A program made the translations under genes and the position numbers. The notes beneath the pieces were generated by a model. The model had not been told where the DNA came from and searched no databases. It worked only from the letters and a program-made list of their open reading frames with translations. From contig JASHRF010000101.1 in the NCBI GenBank assembly GCA_030037545.1, forward strand, positions 1-64,000: a stretch of DNA of 64,000 nt. Direction: 5' to 3'. The DNA comes from Acidobacteriaceae bacterium. Lineage in GTDB: Bacteria; Acidobacteriota; Terriglobia; Terriglobales; Acidobacteriaceae. This document shows, piece by piece, positions 52,525 through 61,581 of this stretch. How positions within the stretch are numbered: the first letter of the stretch is position 1; each line of letters opens with the position of its first letter.

Positions 52525-55500
52525 TCACACTCCCGTCATCCGCAGCCGCGCTCGCGCTCTGCCGCGCAGCCACTGCCGGGTCCAGATGGCGAGCAGGAAG
52601 GCAAGACCGAGGATGATCAGCGCCGCCAGCCACGGCACCTGCATGAACCACAGCGACAGACGCGTCCACCACGGAAGCACGCCGACATAATAGACCTTGG
52701 ACCCGATGCGGAACGACTGGAACTGGAAGTTCGGCTTGTCGCCCTTGAGAATGGCCACCGAGCCGGAGATGTCGCTGGACTGCTGGACCGCCATGAAGGT
52801 GTCCATGAAGGGCGCGAAGGCATCGGCGTCGCGCAGATGGATGGCAACGATGCTGCGATTGTCTCCGGGATCGTAAGGAGACTCGATGCCTTCGATCACG
52901 GCATCCGGCGTACCGCCGGCCGTCAGCTCGCCGGATTCGAGGTGCTCGCCGGATTGGATTTTCCACCAGGCTTGATGAAGAGGAGCGAAGAATCCCTGCG
53001 TGTCGCGTACCTGAACCTGGCCGCTGCGCAGGGCAACGGGAAGGTAGTTCTGCAGCTTGTCGAAGGCGGGCTGGTCGTCGCCCGAGCCGATGATGAGAAA
53101 GTCGGCGTTGGCACCGCTGCGCAGGGCATCGGTACCGGCGACCGTGACAAGCAGCGCCGGAAATCCCGTCTGCCGGCCGAAGTGCCCCATCAGGGTTACA
53201 AAGGTTTCGATCTCCTGCTCGGTAGGCGCAGGCGGCAGAATCACGGTGGTATCGCTCAGGTCGGCGACGCGTGTAAACGGGAAACCGGCATTGGCAAAGG
53301 TTTCCAGGTTGGGCAGCGGCGCATAGTGGGGGTAGCCGCGCAGATCGAGATAGGTGTCGCGCAGGATGGCGCCCTGCATGTTGATGGGGGTCGTATCCTG
53401 GCAACCGCCCTTCTTGAGCAACTGGAAGGTGAAGTCGAAGGAAAGCGAGTTTGAAAAGGGACGCAGATTGACGACCGGCACGGGCACTTCCGTCTGCATG
53501 CGGCGCGAAGGTTCCTGGCCGGGGATGAGCGGCACCGAGCCCAGAAAGGCGCTGTTGATGCGCACCTGCATACTGGAAATGGGGCCGATGGGGATCGAAT
53601 TGTAACGATAGACCAGGTGCAGCACGGCGTTGGGCCGTTGGGAATAAAAGATGTCGGGGGGAACACGGAAGTAGACGTTGAGCGGGGCCGCGCCGTCGCC
53701 CTGCAACTGGCCGGCGCTGGCGTAATCCCATAGCGCGATGGTATGGTCGGTCTGCGCCCAGCGCGGAGCCATATCGGGGGCCTGTTTCGACGGCAGACGC
53801 AGGCTGTCGATGGTGGCTTGCGGGCCGGCAAGCATATCGCTGTGCAATGCCACCGCTTGCGCCGCGGCCAGAGTCTGATCGGCATCGGCGCCGGTAACAA
53901 TCAGCACCTTGCCGTAGGGATCGCTGGGATTGGTGCGCATGGCCACGGTGGGCAGACTGGCAGGCGGCAGGCTCAGACCGGGCGGCAGATTTGCCGTGCT
54001 GTCGGCCACCACAATCACGTTGCCTGGCGGAATGGCGCCGTAACTTACCGGAAAGCGCACCGGCCGGCTGTCGGAGATCATCCCGAAGTAGCTGGTTACG
54101 ACGCCCGCCGCCTGGATCACTTTCATCGACGGCGTAGAAGCAAAGACCACGGGAATGCTGAGCGGCTGAATCACTGCCGGATCGAGAAAGGGCATGGGCA
54201 GCGCCTTCAGGTCGTCGGCCATGGGCAGCAGGTTGCCATGCACTTCAATGAACGAGTTGCGGTGCACGCGCGCCCAGAGGGTGGTATTGGCGGGATCCTC
54301 GCACACGGTGGTGTAATGGCCGATGAATTCGATGGTGAGCGTGTTGTTGTGCACCAGCAGCTCGGGCGGAATATCGAAATCGCTCTCCATGTCGCTGCTG
54401 TCGGAGCCGCCCATTTTTCCCGGAGCCGGCTGCACGGTGGCAAACAGAGTGCCGTTGATCATCAGCTTCAGGTGACTGAGCTGCGGCAGCAGACTGGGCG
54501 AAAACGCGTAGAAGAGATGAAGCTTGGCGCTGGTGGGAACGTGGGTCTGTGGCAGCGCGAAGTAGATGCTGTGCATGGTGTCGATGCCGTGCAGCTCGAT
54601 CTGCGGCGCTCCGGCATCGGCCAGAGTAAAGCGGTCGAGATATTGTCCTGGCAGAAGGGGCGGATTTTTATCCGCCGCCGCGGGATTGTTGCGGTTGAGC
54701 AACGCGCCGGCAGATGCCGGCTGCTGCGCCGCAACTTTGCCGGAAGCGCCGCCCAGCAGCAGCGCGGCGCCAAGCAGAAAAATCGAGGTGCGGGCAATGG
54801 AGAGCGCCGACGACTTGCGCTGCGACTCGCCGTTTTCAGAGAACAGGCTGCGGAAAGTGGCGGCCAGCCCGTGCATGGAGATTTGAAAGATGCGAGCCAG
54901 GCTGTGCAGAACATTGTCACTCTCGCGGGCCTCGCCCCAGCCTAGCCAAGAATCCGCGCGGGAATAGAGCACCATGGTCAGCACTTCCTCTTCGGGGATG
55001 GTGAGATTTTCAAAACGCACGCGCAATACGGAGCCCTCCGAAGAGACCACGGTGGCAGGCAAGTCACTTCCCACCTGGGGCATGGGGAAGGCCAAGCGCA
55101 CCTGCGTGTCCGGCGCCACGTCCACATCCTGGTTGAAGCGGATGCTGGTGCCGCCGCTGGACATATCGATGGTTTCGCCAGTGAGGAGCGTGTCTTCACT
55201 GATCATGGCCACCACCGGCGTAACCACGTTGATGCGCACCGTGTTGCGCAACTGGCGCAGCTCGCGGGCTACCGCCGTGCACACGCCGAGAATGATCACG
55301 TTGAAGAGACACCAGATTACGTTCATCAACACCGTGCCGCGCCGGTCCACGTCCCAGATGAAAAAGCGCGGAATGGCCACGAGCAGCCCGGCGATGTTGA
55401 ACACCAGCATGACGAGAAACGGCTGCGCAATGTGGGCATCGAAGAAGGTGCGCTTCACGACGCCGCCCTTGGCGGTCACGTTGAACCTGCCCAGGCGGGG

Positions 55501-56967
55501 ATTGATGAGCGCCATCAGCGTGGGCAGCAGGATGTAGGGCGAGAGCACGGTTTCGTAAATCTCGTTCCAGAAGGAGTGCCGGTGCTCGCCCTGGATGCGC
55601 GAGTTGGTCACGTTTGACAGCGTAAGGTGAGGGAGCGCGTAGGCCAGAATCGCCGCCCAGTAGCCGGGGATGTTGGTGTGGTTGAAGAGCAGGTAAATCA
55701 GCGGCGCGGTGAGAAAGATGAGGCGCGGCACGGCGTACAAAAAGTGGGCCATGGCATTGAAGTAGCAGAGCCGCTGCGGGAACGTGAGACCCGGCGCAAA
55801 CAGGGGATTGTCGGTGCGCAGGATCTGGATCATGCCCCGCGCCCAGCGGATGCGCTGGCCTACGTGCGCCGAGAGCCGCTCCGTGGCCAAGCCCGCGGCC
55901 TGCGGAATGTTGATGTAAGCCGTGCCCCAACCCGCCATCTGCATGCGCAGCGAAGTGTGCGCGTCCTCGGTGACCGTTTCCACCGCGATGCCGCCTACCT
56001 GGTCGAGCGCGGAGCGGCGCAGCACCGCGCAGGAGCCGCAGAAGAACGACGCATTCCAGAAATCATTGCCGTCCTGCACGATGCCGTAGAACAGCTCGCC
56101 TTCGTTGGGAATGACGCGGAACTGCTGCAGATTGCGCTCGAACGGATCGGGCGAATAGAAGTGGTGCGGAGTCTGGAGCATGGCCAGCTTGCGGTCGCGC
56201 AGGAACCACCCCACGGTCATCTGCAGGAAGCTGCGCGTGGGCACGTGGTCGGAGTCGAAGATGGCCAGAAAGGGCGAGTCCAGGGTCTTGAGCGCGGCGT
56301 TGATATTGCCGGCCTTGGCGTGCTTGTTGTCGGGGCGCGTTCTGTAGCCGATGCCGGCGTCGCGCGCGAACTCCTCGAATTCCTTGCGCCGCCCGTCGTC
56401 GAGGATATACACGTGCAGCCTGTCGATGGGCCAGTCCATGTTGAGCGCGCCCAGGGCGGTGTAGCGCACCACTTCGAGGGGCTCGTTGTAAGTGGGAATC
56501 AGGACGTCGATGTGCGGCCACTCGTCGGGATTGTCGGGCAGCGATACTGGCGCCCGGCGCAGTGGCCAGATGGTCTGGAAATAGCCGAGAAAAAGGATAA
56601 GGAATGCGTAGACCTCGGCAAGGAGCAGGCAGCCGATAAAGAATGCGTCCAGGGCGCCCCAGTGGTTGGAGGGATCCCGAAAGAAGTCGATCACCTGAGT
56701 GATGCGCCAGTATCCGTAGCGGAAGGTGCAGAAGCTGGAGAGGAGCATGAGGGTGAGCGTGACGAGGTAGGAGTCGGAGCTGCGCGCCATGGCCAGCGCC
56801 ATGAGCAGGGCAAGCAGTCCCAGCACCGACTGCTGCGGCCAGGTGAGGGGCAGCACGGCGAAGAAATAGGCCACCACCGCGACCATGCAAAGGATCAAAA
56901 AGCGCAGCACGCGGGTGAAAAATGTATCGCCTGCTCCGATGTCCTGCCAAATTTCGCCAGCCGTCAT
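52525..56967 (-). CDS. bcsAB: Fused BcsA-BcsB cellulose synthase
   Basis: 1480 residues. BcsA half (about 1-700): membrane helices around a GT2 domain with DDGRR (Asp190/191), DSD (238-240), TED (Asp335) and QRIRW (371-375), and a PilZ domain with RNTVR (574-578) and DMSSGG (601-606), so c-di-GMP binding should be retained. BcsB half (about 730-1480): a periplasmic carbohydrate-binding region (QPLSIPVVFASTPSMKV, PPDIFYSQRPNAVLHLVYRY) and a C-terminal membrane anchor (WLAALIILGLAFLLAIWTRQ). Fused AcsAB occurs in Komagataeibacter; E. coli has separate subunits. ATG overlaps the bcsQ-like stop. The 47-bp gap to bcsZ lacks a terminator. Confidence 0.94.
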   Translation of the reverse strand: MTAGEIWQDIGAGDTFFTRVLRFLILCMVAVVAYFFAVLPLTWPQQSVLGLLALLMALAMARSSDSYLVTLTLMLLSSFCTFRYGYWRITQVIDFFRDPSNHWGALDAFFIGCLLLAEVYAFLILFLGYFQTIWPLRRAPVSLPDNPDEWPHIDVLIPTYNEPLEVVRYTALGALNMDWPIDRLHVYILDDGRRKEFEEFARDAGIGYRTRPDNKHAKAGNINAALKTLDSPFLAIFDSDHVPTRSFLQMTVGWFLRDRKLAMLQTPHHFYSPDPFERNLQQFRVIPNEGELFYGIVQDGNDFWNASFFCGSCAVLRRSALDQVGGIAVETVTEDAHTSLRMQMAGWGTAYINIPQAAGLATERLSAHVGQRIRWARGMIQILRTDNPLFAPGLTFPQRLCYFNAMAHFLYAVPRLIFLTAPLIYLLFNHTNIPGYWAAILAYALPHLTLSNVTNSRIQGEHRHSFWNEIYETVLSPYILLPTLMALINPRLGRFNVTAKGGVVKRTFFDAHIAQPFLVMLVFNIAGLLVAIPRFFIWDVDRRGTVLMNVIWCLFNVIILGVCTAVARELRQLRNTVRINVVTPVVAMISEDTLLTGETIDMSSGGTSIRFNQDVDVAPDTQVRLAFPMPQVGSDLPATVVSSEGSVLRVRFENLTIPEEEVLTMVLYSRADSWLGWGEARESDNVLHSLARIFQISMHGLAATFRSLFSENGESQRKSSALSIARTSIFLLGAALLLGGASGKVAAQQPASAGALLNRNNPAAADKNPPLLPGQYLDRFTLADAGAPQIELHGIDTMHSIYFALPQTHVPTSAKLHLFYAFSPSLLPQLSHLKLMINGTLFATVQPAPGKMGGSDSSDMESDFDIPPELLVHNNTLTIEFIGHYTTVCEDPANTTLWARVHRNSFIEVHGNLLPMADDLKALPMPFLDPAVIQPLSIPVVFASTPSMKVIQAAGVVTSYFGMISDSRPVRFPVSYGAIPPGNVIVVADSTANLPPGLSLPPASLPTVAMRTNPSDPYGKVLIVTGADADQTLAAAQAVALHSDMLAGPQATIDSLRLPSKQAPDMAPRWAQTDHTIALWDYASAGQLQGDGAAPLNVYFRVPPDIFYSQRPNAVLHLVYRYNSIPIGPISSMQVRINSAFLGSVPLIPGQEPSRRMQTEVPVPVVNLRPFSNSLSFDFTFQLLKKGGCQDTTPINMQGAILRDTYLDLRGYPHYAPLPNLETFANAGFPFTRVADLSDTTVILPPAPTEQEIETFVTLMGHFGRQTGFPALLVTVAGTDALRSGANADFLIIGSGDDQPAFDKLQNYLPVALRSGQVQVRDTQGFFAPLHQAWWKIQSGEHLESGELTAGGTPDAVIEGIESPYDPGDNRSIVAIHLRDADAFAPFMDTFMAVQQSSDISGSVAILKGDKPNFQFQSFRIGSKVYYVGVLPWWTRLSLWFMQVPWLAALIILGLAFLLAIWTRQWLRGRARARLRMTGV

Positions 56968-58637
56968 CGCTCACTCCAGCGCACGCCGCGGAAGGTGCTG
57001 ATTGCGGGTGCCGATTGGCTCTTGACCCATCCCGCCAGGCTTCCGAAATCTTCAGCGACAGTGGAGTTGGGAGCGTAATCCATGACGGTCATTCCCTCGG
57101 CCAGGGCCTCGCTGACAGCCGGGGCGCGGCGCAACGCGAAGGGCAGCAGGCGATCGCCAAGCCGCTCGCGCAGCACCTCACGGACATCGAGATGCAAGGG
57201 AAGCGAAGCATCGAACTGATTGAGAATGTAATAGGGGAGCGAAGCTTTTCCGGTGACACCGCTGTTGTGCTCAATGAAAGCGTCAATGGACGAGACGCTG
57301 ACCACGGAGTTCATATCCGGGACCACCGGCACCAGTACCAGGGGAGACAGCCTGAGAATGCGCCGCGTGGTTGCGCCCGATGCCGTGGCCAGATCCACGA
57401 TCACCCGGCTCAACCCAGCGCAGTGCTTCTGGATCTCGGCCGTCAAGGGCTCGTGGCCGTTCTCCGGCGCCAAGCCTTCGGGGTCGATGGTAATCATCTG
57501 AATGGGAGCATCGCCGCTGGCTGCGGGCGGGCTGAAGGTGCGCAACTGACCGGGGCGCTGATCGCGCGCGCCGAAGAAAAAAGGCAGCAATCCGAAAGCT
57601 GCCGTATCCACCAGCAGAACGCGTTCGCCGCGCGAAGAAAGGGCGCGTCCCAGCGTGGCCACTATGCTGGTCTTGCCCACGCCGCCGGCCAGGGAGAAAA
57701 TCGCCAGCGCCGGCGGACGTGCCGCGGCCGGCGCCGGAGGAGCATCGGCAACTGGCTCCGGCGTGCCCTCAAAAAGCCCCTTCAATGCGAACCACCGCGA
57801 AGTCAGGCGTTCGCGCGAGCCCTGAAGAGTATCGTGGGGGGACTGTGGAACTGGAGCTGCCGCCTGTGTCTGGGGCCGTTCCGCCAGCCATGCAGGCCGC
57901 AGAGGCAGTTCGCGATTTTCAGGCGCCGACCACGGGCTGCGCGCCGGAGCAGTGGCCATGGCCTCGCGCATTGCGGCCTGTTCGGGCGTCGCCGGCCGCG
58001 CCGTCGCGGCAGCGGACCGAAGTGCCGGCGGCGCCGGATGCTGCACAGGCGGCGTGGATGCGGCTGGCTGTGGCGAAAGGGTAGGACGTGGCGCCTGCGC
58101 CGGCGGAGGCCCGGTATAGGGCAGCGGTTGCGGTGGAGTGTATGGGACCGGCGTTGTGCGCTGCTCGGGAACCGGCTGTTGCCACGTGGCTTGTTGCGCT
58201 GACTGTGCCGCTCGAGTTCCCCGAGCTTCCCGCTCTGCGGCGCGCCGCGCAATCTCCTGAGCCGCCTGTTGCGCAGCTTCCTGGGCTGCCTGGCGCGCGG
58301 CCAACTGTGCTGCTTGTTGTGCCGCCTGCTGAACGGCCTGTTGCGCAGCAGCCTGTTGTGCGGCCATCTCTGCCGCCATACGCGCCCGTTCCTCGGCCAG
58401 CGCTGCCTGGGCCGCGCGGCGACCCTCCTGGGCGCGCGCTTCGGCCGCAAGCCGCGCCTGTTCCCGCTCTTCGTCAATTGCCTGCTGCGCGCGCTGCCGC
58501 GCACGCTCCCGGATTTGCGCCCGCGAGAAGGAAAAGTCGCGGTATTTAGCGCCGTGAAGATTAGCCCACGAATAGAGCATCGCCACGTCTTCCGGCGGCT
58601 CATTGGGGTCGAGCGGCGCGTTGCGATCCGTCATCAT
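56964..58637 (-). CDS. BcsQ-like MinD/ParA-family ATPase with BcsR-like N-terminus and Ala/Gln coiled coil
   Basis: 557 residues. An N-terminal ~40-residue segment (EDVAMLYSWANLHGAKYRDFS) resembles the short BcsR-type domain. Residues ~45-150 are an Arg/Glu/Ala/Gln-rich helix (for example RQAAQEAAQQAAQEIARRA), probably coiled coil. A Pro-rich linker leads to a BcsQ/MinD ATPase (about 300-545): FSLAGGVGKTSIVATLG, VLLVDTAAFGLLPFFFG, RVIVDLATASG and PVVPDMNSV. The deviant Walker A lacks its first Lys (AGGVGKT, not KGGVGKT), as in other BcsQ. First operon gene; BcsQ assists localisation and activation of cellulose synthase. Confidence 0.82.
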   Translation of the reverse strand: MMTDRNAPLDPNEPPEDVAMLYSWANLHGAKYRDFSFSRAQIRERARQRAQQAIDEEREQARLAAEARAQEGRRAAQAALAEERARMAAEMAAQQAAAQQAVQQAAQQAAQLAARQAAQEAAQQAAQEIARRAAEREARGTRAAQSAQQATWQQPVPEQRTTPVPYTPPQPLPYTGPPPAQAPRPTLSPQPAASTPPVQHPAPPALRSAAATARPATPEQAAMREAMATAPARSPWSAPENRELPLRPAWLAERPQTQAAAPVPQSPHDTLQGSRERLTSRWFALKGLFEGTPEPVADAPPAPAAARPPALAIFSLAGGVGKTSIVATLGRALSSRGERVLLVDTAAFGLLPFFFGARDQRPGQLRTFSPPAASGDAPIQMITIDPEGLAPENGHEPLTAEIQKHCAGLSRVIVDLATASGATTRRILRLSPLVLVPVVPDMNSVVSVSSIDAFIEHNSGVTGKASLPYYILNQFDASLPLHLDVREVLRERLGDRLLPFALRRAPAVSEALAEGMTVMDYAPNSTVAEDFGSLAGWVKSQSAPAISTFRGVRWSER

Positions 58638-59041
58638 TTCACCGAGTGTCCCTCAAACGGACCCGTGGTTCGCAAGCCATTGCTGCGGTGTCTCGTTTGC
58701 CGCGGAAGAGGCATTGGGACACAGACTCAGGTGCTGTCTCCGCACATCGTATCTGTATTGCTGATGACAGAACAATAACACTTCGACCGTTGGGCGGCTA
58801 ACACTTTCAGGCCATATGGGAACGAAGGCGCTTGGTTCGCTCAACTCTTTTCGGGAGAATAGCTTGTGAAGAAAGGTCATCTCGTGATTCGCACCAAAGT
58901 ACCCAGCGAGTAATGACCCGATAGAGAAGGGTAATCCCTCCGATCAGATGTCCCGGGTAACGGAAAGGTTTGGCGAAGATGCGCAGCCTTTGGCGCTGCC
59001 GCCGGGGCATCCAGATTATAGAAAATTCAGCGTTGCGAAAC
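58638..59041. other. Upstream region of the cellulose operon
   Basis: 404 bp between the bcsQ-like start and the murU stop. It should carry the bcs promoter (- strand). No convincing -35/-10, GEMM-type c-di-GMP riboswitch, hairpin-T terminator or small gene was seen; the open frames here have no ribosome sites or recognisable products. Confidence 0.4.
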
Positions 59042-59785
59042 CTAGCCACTCATTCCCTGTCTATCCGCATCGCGCCAACTCTCTATGCGCCCCAGATCAC
59101 GCCACTGATATGTATCCGCGCGAAACGCAATCATCTTCTCCCCCACTCCAGCCAGCCGCAGATACGCAGGCACGATGGAGAACGCGCCTTCCTCATTGAG
59201 CTTTGCGAAGATGCGCGGAGAGAGCACGTGAATGCCGGAAAATGCAAGCGCCTGCACCCTGTCTGCCGGGCGCGCCATTTCAGGCCGGCCCTCGTCTCCG
59301 GCGCGGCGGCCGCACAGCTCGCCCTGCCGGTCGAAGAGCAGGTAGCGCGAGGTGGGGCGCTCCGCAACCGCCAGCGTAGCCAGGGCGCCGCGCTCCCGAT
59401 GAAACGCCGCCAAGCGCGTAAAGTCGATGGTGCTCGTCACGTCTACGTTGTGGACAAGAAACGGCTCGTCGGACGGCTGCCTGGGGCCGCTTTCGAGAAA
59501 AAACCACGCCGCTTTTTTCAAACCGCCGCCGGTGTCGAGCAGACTTTCTTCGTACGAGATTTCAATGCGCAACCCGAAGTTGCGGTTGGCCCGGAGATAG
59601 TCGTAAACCATCTCCGCAAAGTGATGCGTGTTCACGATGACTTCGCCGATACCGAAGGAGCGCAGCCGTTTGAGCACAATCTCGAGCAGCGTGCGGCCGC
59701 CGACAGTCACCAGCGCCTTGGGCCGGTCGTCAGTCAGGGGACGCAACCGCGTCCCCAGTCCCGCAGCCAGCACCATGGCCTTCAT
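59042..59785 (-). CDS. murU: MurU-like MurNAc-1-phosphate uridylyltransferase
   Basis: 247 residues from ATG 59785, whose ATGA overlaps the stop of the kinase-RapZ gene. The NTP-transferase signature MKAMVLAAGLGTRLRPLTDD is followed by RPKALVTVGGRTLLEIVL. It has NTHHFAEMVYDYL, DTGGGLKKAAWFF, FLVHNVDVTSTIDF (metal-binding Asp) and YQWRDLGRIESW at the end, all as in MurU. The order kinase then MurU matches the amgK-murU pair of Pseudomonas, which turns recycled MurNAc into UDP-MurNAc without the MurQ route. A glucose-1-phosphate nucleotidyltransferase role is a weaker alternative. Confidence 0.85.
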   Translation of the reverse strand: MKAMVLAAGLGTRLRPLTDDRPKALVTVGGRTLLEIVLKRLRSFGIGEVIVNTHHFAEMVYDYLRANRNFGLRIEISYEESLLDTGGGLKKAAWFFLESGPRQPSDEPFLVHNVDVTSTIDFTRLAAFHRERGALATLAVAERPTSRYLLFDRQGELCGRRAGDEGRPEMARPADRVQALAFSGIHVLSPRIFAKLNEEGAFSIVPAYLRLAGVGEKMIAFRADTYQWRDLGRIESWRDADRQGMSG

Positions 59786-61224
59786 CGGCTCTGCTTCTCC
59801 AACTCCCGCTCTTCCATTTCCAGATGCCGGACCACAGCTTCCACGCCCATTCGCCCGCGCAGATGCTTCACCAGTTGCTCCGCCAGGTACACCGATCGAT
59901 GCTGCCCGCCGGTGCATCCGAAGGAAACCATGAGGCTGGAGAAACCGCGCGCCTGGTACGCGGCCACGGTCAAATCGACCAGCGCCAAGGCATGCTCGAG
60001 AAATTGCCGCACACTCGCCTCGCGCCCCAGGTATTCGATCACCACGGCATCTTTGCCCGTGAACGGCCGGAAGCGCTCCTCGCGTCCCGGATTGGGCAGA
60101 CCGCGCGCGTCAAAGACGAATCCGCCGCCATGGCCTGAAACGTCGGCCGGCATTTTACCGTGAAAAGAAAAGCTGAAGATGCGCACTGTCAGCGGGGCAG
60201 CCGCGGCAACTACTCCCTTCAGCTGCTCCGAGGTTGCGATGCGATCCAGCGCCTCCATGAGCGCGGGCAGCGCAATGGGCAGCTTCACATTGCCCGCCAG
60301 CCAGTGCAGATTCTTGAGCGCGTAGGGCACGCTCTCAAGAAAATGCGTCTTGCGCTCGTAAAACCCGCGAAAACCATACGCGCCCAGCGCCTGCAGAATG
60401 CGCACATACACGTAGGCGTAGTAATGCTCCATGAAGGCGGCGCGATCGAGGTTCATGCAGTCGCCCAGCCGGTCGAGATAGTGATCGAGCAGCTCCTGGC
60501 GCAGCTCGGGCGTCAGGTTGGCCTTGCCGTCGAACAGCAACGAGGCAATATCGTATTGCAGCGCGCCTTTGCGTCCGCCCTGGTAATCGACAAACCACGG
60601 TTTGCCGTCGCGCAGCATCACGTTGCGCGACTGAAAATCGCGGTACAGAAAATAATCGTGCGGCGCGGCCAGCAAAAAACGGGTTAGGCGGCCAAAATCA
60701 CCTTCCAGCGCCTGCTCATTAAATGGCACTGCCGCCAGGCGCAAAAAATAATACTTGAAATAATTCAGGTCCCAGGCGATCGATTGCCGGTCGAAGCTGG
60801 AGCGCGGATAGCAAACCCTGTAATTCAAATCGACGCCAGCCTCTACTTGAAAGCGCGGCAGTACGGCGACCGTCTTGCGGTAGGCCTCGACGGCCTGCGC
60901 GTCGATGCTGTCGCCGCTGCGATGCGCGTTCAGAAAATCGAACAGCGTGGTGTCGCCCAAATCTTCTTCGAGATACGCGCCTTGTTGCAAATCCTCGGCA
61001 TAAATCTCCGGAACCGGTAATCCGTGGCGGCGGAAATGCCGGGAAAACTCAAGAAACGCGCGGTTCTCCTCGGGCACCGCGTGCACCACGCCGATCATGC
61101 TTACGTCCCTGGCCGTGAGGCGCACGATGACGCGGCCCGAACCGCCCAGCTGCCCTTGCAGCGGCTGCACCTGCCCGGCAGGGAATCCGTAATGCTTTTC
61201 AAAAAGCTGCTTCAATACGTCCAT
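59782..61224 (-). CDS. AmgK-like sugar kinase fused to RapZ C-terminal domain
   Basis: 480 residues. The N-terminal ~330 residues are an aminoglycoside-phosphotransferase-type kinase as in AmgK: GGSGRVIVRLTARDVSMIGV, LPVPEIYAEDLQQGAYLEEDL, the catalytic loop FLYRDFQSRNVMLRDGKP (HRD with Tyr for His) and FVDYQGGRKGALQYDIASLL. The last ~130 residues match the C-terminal domain of RapZ: RIFSFSFHGKMP, FVFDARGLPNPG and VSFGCTGGQHRSVYLAEQL. RapZ binds glucosamine-6-phosphate there and controls small RNAs in E. coli. The fusion sits with murU in an overlapping pair. Weak ribosome site. Confidence 0.88.
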   Translation of the reverse strand: MDVLKQLFEKHYGFPAGQVQPLQGQLGGSGRVIVRLTARDVSMIGVVHAVPEENRAFLEFSRHFRRHGLPVPEIYAEDLQQGAYLEEDLGDTTLFDFLNAHRSGDSIDAQAVEAYRKTVAVLPRFQVEAGVDLNYRVCYPRSSFDRQSIAWDLNYFKYYFLRLAAVPFNEQALEGDFGRLTRFLLAAPHDYFLYRDFQSRNVMLRDGKPWFVDYQGGRKGALQYDIASLLFDGKANLTPELRQELLDHYLDRLGDCMNLDRAAFMEHYYAYVYVRILQALGAYGFRGFYERKTHFLESVPYALKNLHWLAGNVKLPIALPALMEALDRIATSEQLKGVVAAAAPLTVRIFSFSFHGKMPADVSGHGGGFVFDARGLPNPGREERFRPFTGKDAVVIEYLGREASVRQFLEHALALVDLTVAAYQARGFSSLMVSFGCTGGQHRSVYLAEQLVKHLRGRMGVEAVVRHLEMEERELEKQSR

Positions 61225-61581
61225 AGACCAGGCTGCACGCCGCTGTTACATCGCTTCGACAAAGATAATTGATACCGGCGGAGGCGGCATATGGCAAGGA
61301 GAATGGCGAATCCGAGCCGCGCATCTCTCCGGGGTTAAAGCCCGGCTCATTTTTGCCGGGTTTGGCGGCACGGGACCCGCTGAAGCGGAGCCCGGGTCGT
61401 GCCCTGTTACAAAGCCCCTTCGCAGCGAGTTTCTTTGCGGTCTGTAAATCTTGCTTTTTTCATTTTTCAATCCTGATTGATGCCATCTCCTCCATCCGAT
61501 TCCACCTTCCGATCGCCGGGCCGCGTTACGATGGAGGCACAGTATTCCGATTCCGATCGCTGGTTGTATTGCATCGCCGTC
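61225..61581. other. Divergent intergenic region between the amgK-like gene and lutA
   Basis: 357 bp containing one palindromic element (61328-61412). Open frames in the left half of the region have no ribosome site. A T-rich stretch (61447-61468) lies near the lutA side; no promoter could be fixed. Confidence 0.4.
61328..61412. repeat. GC-rich palindromic element, diverged relative of copies A-B
   Basis: Core order matches the other elements: CGGGGTTAAAGCCCGG, a TTTTTGCCGGG segment, then GGCACGGGACCCGC-TGAA-GCGG ... CCCGGGTCGTGCC. The central hairpin is longer than in copies A and B. Terminal inverted repeats were not found. Confidence 0.5.

Noticed and set aside
52478-53731. An N-terminal extension of the GH8 endoglucanase by ~400 codons
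   Set aside because: The extra part lies antiparallel-free but out of frame inside bcsAB, has no family features, and the signal peptide begins at ATG 52477.
58638-59041. A c-di-GMP riboswitch upstream of the cellulose operon
   Set aside because: No GEMM-type core could be recognised by eye on the - strand; regulation through PilZ in BcsA is visible instead.
58653-59049. Small - strand open frames between murU and the bcs operon
   Set aside because: They overlap each other in different frames, lack ribosome sites and have unlikely composition.
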